Shown here piece after piece: positions 23,866-31,212 of a stretch of 31,272 nucleotides of DNA (within the stretch, counting starts at the first letter, position 1; each line of letters starts with the position of its first letter). Source of the DNA: an uncultured Blautia sp. (GTDB lineage Bacteria > Bacillota > Clostridia > Lachnospirales > Lachnospiraceae); NCBI GenBank assembly GCA_934402155.1, contig CAKRTP010000005.1, positions 1 through 31,272 of the forward strand. The letters run 5' to 3'. The notes beneath the pieces were generated by a model that saw only the letters and a list, made by a program, of their open reading frames with translations, did not search any database and was not told where the DNA came from. The position numbers were made by a program, and so were the translations under genes.

Positions 23866-25071
23866 TTACTTTTCCCTTTCTTTCATTACAGAAAGAATTT
23901 TATCCAGGATGATATTGGCTGCATCCTCCTTGCTCATAAGCTGGAGTGATACGTCTTCATCCTGAGTAATCAGAGTCAGTACATTGGTATCTCCCTGGAA
24001 TCCGGCACCCTCAACCTTAAGGTTGTTCGCTGCCACCATATCCAGATGCTTCTTTCCAAGTTTGGCTCTGGAATTACCAAGCATATTCTGTGTTTCCATA
24101 GAAAATCCGCAGAGAAACTGCTGTGGAGTACGATGCTCACCGAGATATTTCAGAATATCATCTGTTTTCTCCAGAGCAATACTCATTTCTGCATCATTTT
24201 TTTTGACCTTTTCATCAAAGACCTTCGCTGGGCGGTAATCTGCCACTGCTGCTGCCTTGATGATGATATCCTGCTGTGCACTTACGGATGTCACAGCATC
24301 AAACATATCCTTTGCCGTCACAACCGGAACCACCTTCACAAAAGGCGGCGGTGCAATGCTGCATGGTCCGCTTACCAGCGTAACCTCTGCGCCACGGAGC
24401 ATAGCTGCCTTGGCAAGTGCATATCCCATCTTACCTGAAGAATGATTGGTGATATAACGCACCGGATCAATGGATTCCCGGGTAGGCCCAGCTGTCACCA
24501 GAACCTTTTTTCCCTCAAGATCCTTCTCCTTTGCGATCTCCCGCAAAATATAAGAAAGCAGAGTTTCCGGCTCCGGCATCTTGCCGGCTCCTGTATCTCC
24601 GCAGGCAAGATAGCCGCTGGCAGGCTGGATCACTTCGTATCCGTAATGCTCAAGTGTTTTGAGATTATCCTGCAGGATCGGATTTTCGAACATATTTGTA
24701 TTCATGGCGGGAGAAATGAATTTCCTGCATTTACATGCCATAAGAGTTGTTGTCAGCATATCATCTGCAATTCCATGTGCAAGCTTGCCGATCACATTGG
24801 CACTGGCCGGTGCGATCATCGCCACATCTGCTTTCTTTGCGATTGAAATATGCTCTACCTGGAACTGGAAGTTTCTGTCAAAGGTATCTACCAGGCATTT
24901 CGTCCCGGTAAGCGATTCAAAAGTGATCGGTGTGATGAAATTTGTCGCATTCTGCGTCATCAGCACATGGACTTCTGCATGAAGTTTCTTCAGTGCACTT
25001 GCAAGATATGCTATTTTGTATGCCGCAATACTTCCGGTCACTCCCAGAAGAACTGTTTTTCCCTTTAACAT
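23866..25071 (-). CDS. coaBC: Bifunctional phosphopantothenoylcysteine decarboxylase / phosphopantothenate-cysteine ligase
   Basis: Carries out two consecutive coenzyme A steps: cysteine ligation (CoaB) and decarboxylation (CoaC). The 401-residue protein has an N-terminal flavoprotein domain (about 1-180: LLGVTGSIAAYK, VEHISIAKKADVAMIAPASANVI cited in part, FISPAMNTNMFENP) and a C-terminal ligase domain (about 185-401: LVTAGPTRESIDPVRYITNH, SSGKMGYALAKAA, AAVADYRPA). The ATG at 25071, with AAGGAAGGA upstream, is preferred to 25104. First gene of the CoA operon; 96 bp with only weak hairpin potential separate it from the S component. Confidence 0.95.
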   Translation of the reverse strand: MLKGKTVLLGVTGSIAAYKIAYLASALKKLHAEVHVLMTQNATNFITPITFESLTGTKCLVDTFDRNFQFQVEHISIAKKADVAMIAPASANVIGKLAHGIADDMLTTTLMACKCRKFISPAMNTNMFENPILQDNLKTLEHYGYEVIQPASGYLACGDTGAGKMPEPETLLSYILREIAKEKDLEGKKVLVTAGPTRESIDPVRYITNHSSGKMGYALAKAAMLRGAEVTLVSGPCSIAPPPFVKVVPVVTAKDMFDAVTSVSAQQDIIIKAAAVADYRPAKVFDEKVKKNDAEMSIALEKTDDILKYLGEHRTPQQFLCGFSMETQNMLGNSRAKLGKKHLDMVAANNLKVEGAGFQGDTNVLTLITQDEDVSLQLMSKEDAANIILDKILSVMKEREK

Positions 25072-25113
25072 AAGATAATCCTTCCTTTTACATACAGTTT
25101 TCATGTCTGTTCC

Positions 25114-25141
25114 ATTATAACAGCCTCCGTGACAATTGCAA
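25114..25141 (-). promoter_or_regulatory. Promoter of the coenzyme A operon
   Basis: Minus-strand TTGCAA (25141-25136) and a perfect TATAAT (25119-25114) with a 16-bp spacer, about 40 nt before coaBC. Confidence 0.6.
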
Positions 25142-25225
25142 TGTATTTTTGCCGTGTTTCTTTTTTTGTACTCATTTTTGTATTATAATAAGGTAATACA
25201 ACTGTGATATATGAAAGGAGTCTTT

Positions 25226-25789
25226 ATGAAAAATTATCAGATCACACAATGGTGTGCACGTTTTATAAAAGAGCAGGTCTCTCCTGGAGATCTCTGTATT
25301 GATGCCACAATGGGCAATGGAAATGACACGCTTCTGCTGAGTACACTCTGTGGAGAGAATGGACGGGTGATCGCCTTTGATATTCAGGAGCAGGCTCTTG
25401 TAAGTACCAGAGAACGGCTCAAAAAAGCAGGCTCACCAGATAACTGCAGCCTGCTTCTGGAGTCCCACACACAGATGTCTTCACATGCAGAAGAAAATTC
25501 TGTAAGCTGCATCACCTTTAATCTCGGCTATCTCCCCGGCGGAGACCATACCAAGGCGACAAAAGGTGATACCAGCATTGAAGCACTGACTCAGGGACTT
25601 TCCCTCCTCAAAAAAGGCGGTCTTATTTCTCTTTGTATCTACAGTGGCGGAGACTCCGGATTTGAGGAACGTGACAGCGTTCTTACCTGGCTTGCAGGCC
25701 TTGATCCTCATAAATATCTGGTTATCCGGAGTGACTATTATAATCGTCCAAATAATCCGCCGATTCCTGTTCTGATCATAAAACTATAG
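25226..25789 (+). CDS. mnmM: Class I SAM-dependent methyltransferase, MnmM/YtqB family
   Basis: The family includes Bacillus subtilis MnmM (YtqB), which methylates the 5-aminomethyl group of wobble U34 in some tRNAs. The 187-residue protein has the motif-I loop IDATMGNGNDTLLLS, acidic motif VIAFDIQEQAL, and the family's FNLGYLPGGDHTKATKGDTS segment followed by NNPPIPVLI near the end. The ATG at 25226 is preferred, with AAAGGAG 6 nt upstream; an ATG at 25211 would include that ribosome site in the coding region. A TATAAT lies at 25184-25189. It converges with the cyclophilin gene, with only 14 bp between the stops. Confidence 0.88.
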   Translation: MKNYQITQWCARFIKEQVSPGDLCIDATMGNGNDTLLLSTLCGENGRVIAFDIQEQALVSTRERLKKAGSPDNCSLLLESHTQMSSHAEENSVSCITFNLGYLPGGDHTKATKGDTSIEALTQGLSLLKKGGLISLCIYSGGDSGFEERDSVLTWLAGLDPHKYLVIRSDYYNRPNNPPIPVLIIKL

Positions 25790-25803
25790 CGTCATCATTT
25801 ATG

Positions 25804-26535
25804 TCAGTCTTTGATCTGAATACTCTCGATCACCGGCTGCTTATCTGCCTCTATAGTTCCGTTGTCATCAGTTGGCACTGCGTCCTTACAGATCTGGTCC
25901 ACAACATCCATACCCTCCGTCACATGTCCGAAGGCTGCGTAATCGCCGTCCAGAAAAGTACTGTCTGTCTGCACAATGAAAAACTGGGAGCTTGCGCTGT
26001 TTGGATCAGAAGATCTTGCCATGGAAATGGTTCCTCTTGTATGGGAGATATCGTTCTTTATACCGTTGCTTGAAAATTCTCCCTTGATCTTCTCATCAGA
26101 TCCTCCTGTTCCATTTCCTTTCGGATCTCCACCCTGGATCATAAAGCCATCCATGATACGCCAGAAAGTCAGCCCGTCATAAAATCCATCCTGTGCCAGT
26201 TTTACAAAATTCGTCACGGTGATCGGGGCTGTGTCTGCATCCAGTTCCACTTCGATGCTTCCATAGTCTTTGATATCGATTCCTGCATGGTGGATTCCTG
26301 TCAGTTCACTTGTGGTATCCAGCTTTGCTGTCTCACCATCACTTCCATCGCTGAAGCCGTCAGCAATTGCTTCTTCCTCACTTACTGCATCCTGTGCTGC
26401 TTCTTCATCGGAAGAAGTTTCTGTCTTTGTATTCTCTGCCTCTGCAGAATCAGATGTCTTTGCACTTCCGCATCCTGCAAGGGCAGACGCTGTAAGAATC
26501 ACTGCAAAAACTGCTGCCAAAAATCTGGATTTCAT
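25804..26535 (-). CDS. Cyclophilin-type peptidyl-prolyl isomerase lipoprotein
   Basis: Extracytoplasmic protein-folding helper. The 243-residue protein has a lipoprotein signal ending in the lipobox LAGC (Cys22), an acidic Ser/Glu-rich linker (about 23-75) and a cyclophilin domain (about 85-243). Domain motifs are LTFWRIMDGFMIQGGDPKGNGTGG, in part the catalytic FxRIxxxFMxQGGD pattern, and SQFFIVQTDSTFLDGDYAAFGHV. The ATG at 26535 is preferred, with GAGGAGG 8 nt upstream; a TTG two codons earlier is in frame. A perfect 8-bp hairpin (26555-26581) lies just before the ribosome site. Confidence 0.93.
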   Translation of the reverse strand: MKSRFLAAVFAVILTASALAGCGSAKTSDSAEAENTKTETSSDEEAAQDAVSEEEAIADGFSDGSDGETAKLDTTSELTGIHHAGIDIKDYGSIEVELDADTAPITVTNFVKLAQDGFYDGLTFWRIMDGFMIQGGDPKGNGTGGSDEKIKGEFSSNGIKNDISHTRGTISMARSSDPNSASSQFFIVQTDSTFLDGDYAAFGHVTEGMDVVDQICKDAVPTDDNGTIEADKQPVIESIQIKD

Positions 26536-26554
26536 TATCAATTCCTCCTCTGAT

Positions 26555-26581
26555 ACTGCTGTTCAACTCATTCACAGCAGT
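26555..26581 (-). repeat. Hairpin repeat in the cyclophilin gene leader
   Basis: ACTGCTGT/ACAGCAGT (26555-26562/26574-26581), a perfect 8-bp stem with an 11-nt loop. The pattern CTGTTCA-N6-TCACAG recurs at 26656 (approximately) and at 5462 in the MITE-like element, with different but still pairing stem bases. It lies a few nt upstream of the GGAGG of the cyclophilin gene. Confidence 0.5.
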
Positions 26582-26655
26582 TCTTTGATTTCTGTTTTTA
26601 ACTTTGTCTTGTGCAACAGTTTAACACCACGGCAAAACAAAGTCAATGCCGGCTG

Positions 26656-26704
26656 CTGTTCACTCCGTTCACAGTAACTTGGTCAAAATGCATTCCAGAT
26701 CACC
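26656..26704. repeat. Fragment of the MITE-like element
   Basis: Matches the left part of the element at 5457-5601. It begins with CTGTTCA...TCACAGT and ends with 23 nt (26682-26704) identical to 5487-5509. After that the sequence diverges, and the right terminal repeat is absent. It lies in the gap between the cyclophilin gene and luxS, just before the luxS promoter. Confidence 0.65.
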
Positions 26705-26723
26705 AATGCCTGACAACAATCAC

Positions 26724-26752
26724 TTGTAACCCTTTCAAAGCTCTGTTACAAT
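26724..26752 (+). promoter_or_regulatory. luxS promoter
   Basis: TTGTAA (26724-26729) and TACAAT (26747-26752) with a 17-bp spacer, about 45 nt upstream of luxS. Confidence 0.65.
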
Positions 26753-26796
26753 AAGGAAAGGTACTATATCAAAATACAGGAAAGGATCCGAAATAC

Positions 26797-27276
26797 ATGA
26801 AAAAAATAGCCAGCTTTACCATAGACCATATCAAACTCCAGCCGGGGATCTATGTCTCCCGCAAGGACTATCTCAATGATCAGGTCATCACTACCTTTGA
26901 CATCCGTATGACTTCTCCGAACGAGGAGCCTGTTATGAACACTGCAGAACTCCACGCTATGGAACACCTCGCAGCTACTTTTCTCCGCAACCATGCAGAG
27001 TTCGGAAGCAAGGTCATCTACTGGGGACCAATGGGCTGCCGTACCGGAAACTATCTCCTTCTTGCAGGTGATTACGAATCCAGGGACATCGTGCCGCTCA
27101 TGACTGAAATGTTTGAGTTCATCCGCGATTTCGAAGGTGAGATCCCGGGGGCTTCCGCAAAAGACTGCGGAAACTATCTCGACATGAATCCTGGCATGGC
27201 AAAGTATCTCGCAGATAAATATCTCCGCGAGGTTCTCTATGATATCAAACCGGAACGTCTCATTTATCCGGAATAA
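26797..27276 (+). CDS. luxS: S-ribosylhomocysteine lyase
   Basis: Splits S-ribosylhomocysteine into homocysteine and the precursor of autoinducer-2, recycling the product of SAM-dependent methylation. The 159-residue protein carries the metal motif HAMEH (His53, Glu56, His57), catalytic Cys81 in GPMGCRTGNY and the third metal ligand Cys124 in AKDCGNYLDMN. All key residues are present. AAAGGA lies upstream of the ATG. It is a single-gene unit with its own promoter and a strong terminator. Confidence 0.97.
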   Translation: MKKIASFTIDHIKLQPGIYVSRKDYLNDQVITTFDIRMTSPNEEPVMNTAELHAMEHLAATFLRNHAEFGSKVIYWGPMGCRTGNYLLLAGDYESRDIVPLMTEMFEFIRDFEGEIPGASAKDCGNYLDMNPGMAKYLADKYLREVLYDIKPERLIYPE

Positions 27277-27291
27277 TTTACCCCAACTAAG

Positions 27292-27339
27292 AAAAACGCT
27301 GAACTTCTTTGGAAAATCCTCTGAAGGTTCAGCGTTTTT
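27292..27339. terminator. luxS terminator, probably bidirectional
   Basis: Perfect 13-bp stem AAAAACGCTGAAC/GTTCAGCGTTTTT (27292-27304/27327-27339). It also serves the converging SH3 lipoprotein gene, whose stop is 18 bp away. Confidence 0.9.
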
Positions 27340-27356
27340 AATTTATGTTTCCTGAT

Positions 27357-27809
27357 TTACTGGGCTGCTGTCTGTGCAGCTTCTGCTCCTGCCGGAGCTG
27401 TTGTGGAAACATACTGTGCATTTACATAACCCGTCTGGTCATTGATCGTTACCTCGATCCACTGACCATCCTCACTCACACCGGTACTGGTCAGTTCCTG
27501 GCCAACTGTTGTTCCTGTGATCATCTCTGCCTCTGCACTGCAGTCAGAGCGGACATTTACGCCCTCAACAACATAATAGGTAGCATTTTGCTTTATGATA
27601 TTTACACCGCTTGCTGTCTGTACAGTTTCCTGAGCCGGAGTCGGAGTTGCCTCTGGTGTCGGAGTCACTTCCGGTGTCGGGGTCACGGTCGGAGTTGGAG
27701 TTGCTTCAATTACAGTCACTGTAGAGTCTTCTCCTCCGATGCTGTATCCACATCCGGATGCAAACACAGCCAGACCAGCCAGCGCGATCAGTAATCTGGA
27801 TTTCTTCAT
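27357..27809 (-). CDS. SH3-domain lipoprotein with Thr-Pro repeat linker
   Basis: Surface-anchored protein of 150 residues. The lipoprotein signal ends ASGC (Cys20). A linker of repeated (V/E)(A/V)TPTP units (about 36-58) follows, then a bacterial SH3 domain (about 75-135: YVVEGVNVRSDCSAEAEMI, GQWIEVTINDQTGYVNAQYV) and an Ala-rich tail. Such domains usually bind cell-wall peptides, so it probably sits in the wall as an accessory protein; no catalytic domain is present. AAAGGAGG precedes the ATG. The linker DNA is repetitive, so its length may vary between strains. Confidence 0.9.
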   Translation of the reverse strand: MKKSRLLIALAGLAVFASGCGYSIGGEDSTVTVIEATPTPTVTPTPEVTPTPEATPTPAQETVQTASGVNIIKQNATYYVVEGVNVRSDCSAEAEMITGTTVGQELTSTGVSEDGQWIEVTINDQTGYVNAQYVSTTAPAGAEAAQTAAQ

Positions 27810-27841
27810 CTGAAATAATTCCTCCTTTATAGCCTACCAAC

Positions 27842-27871
27842 ACTATACCCCATATACACAGTCTATTGCAA
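27842..27871 (-). promoter_or_regulatory. Promoter of the SH3 lipoprotein gene
   Basis: Minus-strand TTGCAA (27871-27866) and TATAGT (27847-27842) with an 18-bp spacer. The -35 lies inside the last codons of the HydE-like gene. Confidence 0.5.
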
Positions 27872-28909
27872 GCCTTTTTTGTAATCTCCCCTGTCCGTCA
27901 CGATCCGACAGCCAATTGCCTCCATTCGTCTGTTCAGACAGTATCTGCATTCTGCCGCTTCATCACCGGTACAGATCTTTCCATCATAGAGCATATATTT
28001 TTTACGCACAGAAACAGGAGAAAGATTTGGCATCACGACATTTGCACCTGATCTTACCCCGAGTTCACGTCCCCTGGGATGGATCGTTCCAAGTGCTGTC
28101 GTTGCCGGAAGAAGCACACTCGGCAGCATCAGACGCAGAAGTGCCAGATAAAACAATGTATCCTCAAGTGTTCCGCTCTCTTTGTCGCAAAAGGGTGTGT
28201 CCTGATGTGCGATAAACGGGCCTATTCCCACCATTTCCGGATTCAGATCCTTCAGAAACAGAAAATCCTCCACAAGATCATCAACCGTCTGGAAAGGAGA
28301 ACCCACCATAAAGCCCGCACCTGTCTGATACCCCAGTTTCTTAAGGATACGAAGACAGTTCCTGCGGTTCTCACCGGACATTGCTGCCGGATGAAGTTTC
28401 CTGTAATGTTCCTCACATGCAGTTTCATGCCGAAGAAGATAACGGTCAGCCCCGGCCTCTCTGTAAGCACGATAACTTTCTTCGGATTTTTCTCCTATTG
28501 AAAGCGTCAGTGCACAATCCGGATAGGTTTCTTTGATATCTCGGATCAGACTGACCAGTTTTTCATCTGTGTAATATCCGTCTTCTCCCCCCTGGAGGAC
28601 AAATGTCCGAAATCCCAGTTCGTATCCCTCCCTGCAGCAGGCAAGGATATCTTCTTCTGTCAGGCGGTAGCGCTGGGCATTCCGGTTACTGCGGCGGATT
28701 CCGCAGTAATAACAGTCATTTTTGCAGTAGTTGGTAAATTCGATCAGGCCACGCACATAGATTGCATCTCCGTACACTCGCTGGCGCACCTGATCTGCCA
28801 GTTCCCGGGCATACAGATCTGTTTCTTCTGAACGGTTTGCCAGAAGTGTCCGGAATTCTTCTGCTGACAGCATCTGCTCCTGATGCAGTTTGTCGATCAG
28901 TTTCTTCAT
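27863..28909 (-). CDS. hydE: HydE-like radical SAM enzyme ([FeFe]-hydrogenase maturase family)
   Basis: Radical S-adenosylmethionine enzyme of 348 residues. The N-terminal CKNDCYYC (Cys62, Cys66, Cys69) binds the [4Fe-4S] cluster in the BioB/HydE-type TIM barrel, with FVLQGGEDGYYTDE and GAGFMVGSPFQTVDDLVEDF typical of HydE. A second CX7CX2C set (Cys313, Cys321, Cys324) is the auxiliary cluster site known in some HydE proteins. In hydrogenase maturation HydE acts with HydF and HydG, but neither these nor a hydrogenase is in this window. It lies 24 nt after the dihydropyrimidinase gene and is probably cotranscribed with it. GGGGAG precedes the ATG. Confidence 0.87.
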   Translation of the reverse strand: MKKLIDKLHQEQMLSAEEFRTLLANRSEETDLYARELADQVRQRVYGDAIYVRGLIEFTNYCKNDCYYCGIRRSNRNAQRYRLTEEDILACCREGYELGFRTFVLQGGEDGYYTDEKLVSLIRDIKETYPDCALTLSIGEKSEESYRAYREAGADRYLLRHETACEEHYRKLHPAAMSGENRRNCLRILKKLGYQTGAGFMVGSPFQTVDDLVEDFLFLKDLNPEMVGIGPFIAHQDTPFCDKESGTLEDTLFYLALLRLMLPSVLLPATTALGTIHPRGRELGVRSGANVVMPNLSPVSVRKKYMLYDGKICTGDEAAECRYCLNRRMEAIGCRIVTDRGDYKKGLQ

Positions 28910-28933
28910 AATATTCTCCCCGTATGCAGCTTC

Positions 28934-30307
28934 TTAGAACTGTTTTTTACCTCTGGCGATGTATTTGCCGAGTTTTTCTTTCACAAGCTTTCCATCCTCA
29001 ACTGCGAGGTTTCCGCGGAGGAAAACTTTGTCAATGCCGCACTCAAGTTTGAAGCCCTCGAACGGGTTATTGTCTGTATTGTATGCATGAGTCGCTGCAG
29101 AGATCACGCTTTCTTTTGCCGGGTCAAGCACTACGATATCTGCGTCGCTTCCCGGTGTGATCGCACCTTTATTCGGATATATACCATAAAGCTTTGCCGG
29201 ATTTTCGCAGAGGACTTTGCACATCTGTTCCTGCGTGATCTTTCCGGTCTTAACTCCATAAGTATAGAGAAGAGTTCCTCTTGTCTGAACTCCCGGAAGT
29301 CCTCCCGGAATCTTCGTGAAGTCATCTTTTCCGAGGGCTTTCTGAGCCAGGGTGAAGCTGCACTGGTCTGTTGCCACCGTCTGGATCTCCTCGTCTGCCA
29401 GTGCCTTCCACAGGCAGTCCTGATCTTCTCTCTTGCGGATCGGCGGTGCACATACATAGACAGCGCCTTCAAAATCCGGTTTGGAGTAAACACTGTCATC
29501 CAGAAGAAGATATTGCGGACAGGTTTCTGCATAAACCTCCTGGCCGTTCTTTCTTGCATTGATCACTTCTTCATAGGCTTTTTTGTTTGTAAGATGAACT
29601 ATCATGACTGGTGCATTGGCTTCCTTCGCGATTACCAGAAGGCGATGTACAGCCTCTGCTTCCATGGTATCTGGTCTTACAAGCGGATGATTTTCCGGTC
29701 CGAGGCGTCCTTCTTTCTTTGCTTCAGAGATCAGGGCATCGATCACGCCCGCATTTTCACAGTGAACTCCGGCGAAGCAGCCGCATTCACCAAGTTTCTT
29801 GAGGATCTTGTACATATCACAGTCATTTACGATCATTGCCGGATAAGTCATATAAAGCTTGAAGCTTGTAATTCCCTCATTGATCATATCCTGCACTTCT
29901 GCCTCTGTCTCATCATTCCATTCTACGATAGACATATGGAAAGAATAATCGCAGGAGCATTTGCCATCGGCTTTTTTGTGCCACTTGTCAAGCCCTTCTT
30001 TGAGCGTATGGCCACCCTTGTCCTGTGATGCATAATCAATGACAAGGGTAGTTCCGCCGAGAAGTGCAGCCCTTGTTCCAGTCTCAAAGTCATCTGCTGT
30101 GACTGTGCCTGCCACTTCCAGATCAAAATGTGTATGTCCGTCGATAAAGCCCGGAAACAGAAGCTTGCCGCTTACATCGATCACTTCTGCATCGCCTGCT
30201 TCAAGGTCCTTTTCTACGTTTACGATCTTTTCTCCATCCACCAGGACATCGAGTTTCTCAGATTTTTCTCCGGATACTACGGTTCCGTTTTTGAGTAAAT
30301 ATTTCAT
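28934..30307 (-). CDS. hydA: Dihydropyrimidinase / hydantoinase
   Basis: Cyclic amidohydrolase that opens dihydropyrimidine or hydantoin rings. The 457-residue protein has all six expected dinuclear-metal ligands: His58 and His60 (DGHTHFDL), the carboxylated Lys150 (TSFKLYMTYPAM), His182 (GVHCEN), His238 (MIVHLTN) and Asp314 (VATDQCSF). The ATG at 30307 has GGGAGG upstream; the longer in-frame reading (30343) starts before this site. It is divergent from a YheO-type regulator and followed by a HydE-like gene. No beta-ureidopropionase or N-carbamoylase is present, so the rest of a pyrimidine route must lie elsewhere. The substrate could be a hydantoin rather than dihydrouracil. Confidence 0.92.
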   Translation of the reverse strand: MKYLLKNGTVVSGEKSEKLDVLVDGEKIVNVEKDLEAGDAEVIDVSGKLLFPGFIDGHTHFDLEVAGTVTADDFETGTRAALLGGTTLVIDYASQDKGGHTLKEGLDKWHKKADGKCSCDYSFHMSIVEWNDETEAEVQDMINEGITSFKLYMTYPAMIVNDCDMYKILKKLGECGCFAGVHCENAGVIDALISEAKKEGRLGPENHPLVRPDTMEAEAVHRLLVIAKEANAPVMIVHLTNKKAYEEVINARKNGQEVYAETCPQYLLLDDSVYSKPDFEGAVYVCAPPIRKREDQDCLWKALADEEIQTVATDQCSFTLAQKALGKDDFTKIPGGLPGVQTRGTLLYTYGVKTGKITQEQMCKVLCENPAKLYGIYPNKGAITPGSDADIVVLDPAKESVISAATHAYNTDNNPFEGFKLECGIDKVFLRGNLAVEDGKLVKEKLGKYIARGKKQF

Positions 30308-30393
30308 AGTGTACCTCCCTTTGTCATTCATAAGCTGATGCACCCCTGCACTTTTTCTGACGAATCCTTCATCAGAACCTACTTATTACAACA

Positions 30394-30422
30394 AATATAT
30401 CACCAATTCGCCCTCTCAGCAA
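30394..30422 (-). promoter_or_regulatory. Promoter of the dihydropyrimidinase-hydE unit
   Basis: Minus-strand TTGCTG (30422-30417) and TATATT (30399-30394) with a 17-bp spacer, giving a leader of about 80 nt. Confidence 0.55.
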
Positions 30423-30450
30423 CCACTATCTGATTCTTTATGCAATAATA

Positions 30451-30465
30451 TTTAGGCAACCTAAT
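30451..30465. promoter_or_regulatory. Palindromic operator-like site (DtxR/MntR-like)
   Basis: TTTAGGCAACCTAAT, with arms TTAGG/CCTAA around a 3-nt centre. The arms resemble the half-sites recognised by metal-dependent DtxR-family repressors. It lies about 30 bp upstream of the -35 of the dihydropyrimidinase promoter and about 95 bp before the YheO-type gene. It could equally be the site of the YheO-type protein. Confidence 0.4.
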
Positions 30466-30558
30466 TTTTTATCAGCAAAAAAAACTTTATATAAAACCAA
30501 TTTTGTGATATAGTATTTAATAAACAGTTTTGTATCATTATAAAAAGGAGGAAAAACA

Positions 30559-31203
30559 ATGGGACGACTTACTGTACTCAAACAGATCGCGCGGGATCTG
30601 GCCTCTCAGTTTGGCCCGGAATGTGAAATCGTAATCCACGACCTTAAAACAAACGATCCCGAACATTCCATCGTCCATATTGAAAACGGACATGTGACAG
30701 GCCGCGGAATCGGAGACGGGCCTTCCAATGCCGTTTTTGACGTAATCCGTCACAACAACAAAAAAAAGACAGATGAAGAAGAATTAAAGGATCATTCCGG
30801 CTATCTGATGAAAACGACCGACGGCAAGATCCTGAAATGCAGCACTTCCTATATCAGAGATGATGACGGAAGTCTTCATTACGTCTTCGGCATCAACTAT
30901 GACATTACCAAGCTGACCATGATCGAAAGTGCACTCCACTCCCTGATCACACCGGTCAACAAGGAAGAAAAACCAAAGGAGATCACTCACAGTGTCAACG
31001 ATCTTCTGGATCATCTGATTGAGGAATCCGTTGCCCTTGTCGGCAAACCGGTTGCTCTTATGAATAAGGAGGACAAAGTCACTGCAATCCAGTTCCTCAA
31101 CGATTCCGGTGCTTTCCTGATTACCAAGTCCGGCGATAAAGTCGCCAATTATTTCGGCATTTCCAAATACACCCTGTACAGCTACATTGACGTGAACAAA
31201 TAA
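30559..31203 (+). CDS. YheO/DauR-type PAS-HTH transcriptional regulator
   Basis: Regulator of 214 residues. The N-terminal YheO-like PAS domain (about 5-120) has the pattern GPECEIVIHDL, GRGIGDGPS and YHYVFGINYDIT-like HYVFGINYDITKL. A short linker and a C-terminal helix-turn-helix (about 165-212) ending VANYFGISKYTLYSYI follow. AAGGAGG lies 8 nt upstream of the ATG, and a weak TATAGT (30509-30514) stands before it. Divergence from the dihydropyrimidinase gene suggests it controls that unit. The ligand is unknown; DauR relatives control amino-acid catabolism. Confidence 0.88.
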   Translation: MGRLTVLKQIARDLASQFGPECEIVIHDLKTNDPEHSIVHIENGHVTGRGIGDGPSNAVFDVIRHNNKKKTDEEELKDHSGYLMKTTDGKILKCSTSYIRDDDGSLHYVFGINYDITKLTMIESALHSLITPVNKEEKPKEITHSVNDLLDHLIEESVALVGKPVALMNKEDKVTAIQFLNDSGAFLITKSGDKVANYFGISKYTLYSYIDVNK

Positions 31204-31212
31204 GCAGAAAAC

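Noticed and set aside
27600..27720. Tandem repeat in the SH3 lipoprotein gene as a CRISPR or minisatellite array
   Set aside because: It encodes a TPTP linker in frame and has no spacer structure; a low-complexity coding repeat explains it.
28883..30028. A 381-codon plus-strand frame opposite the dihydropyrimidinase gene
   Set aside because: The opposite strand carries all metal ligands of a known enzyme. The frame has no promoter or family resemblance.
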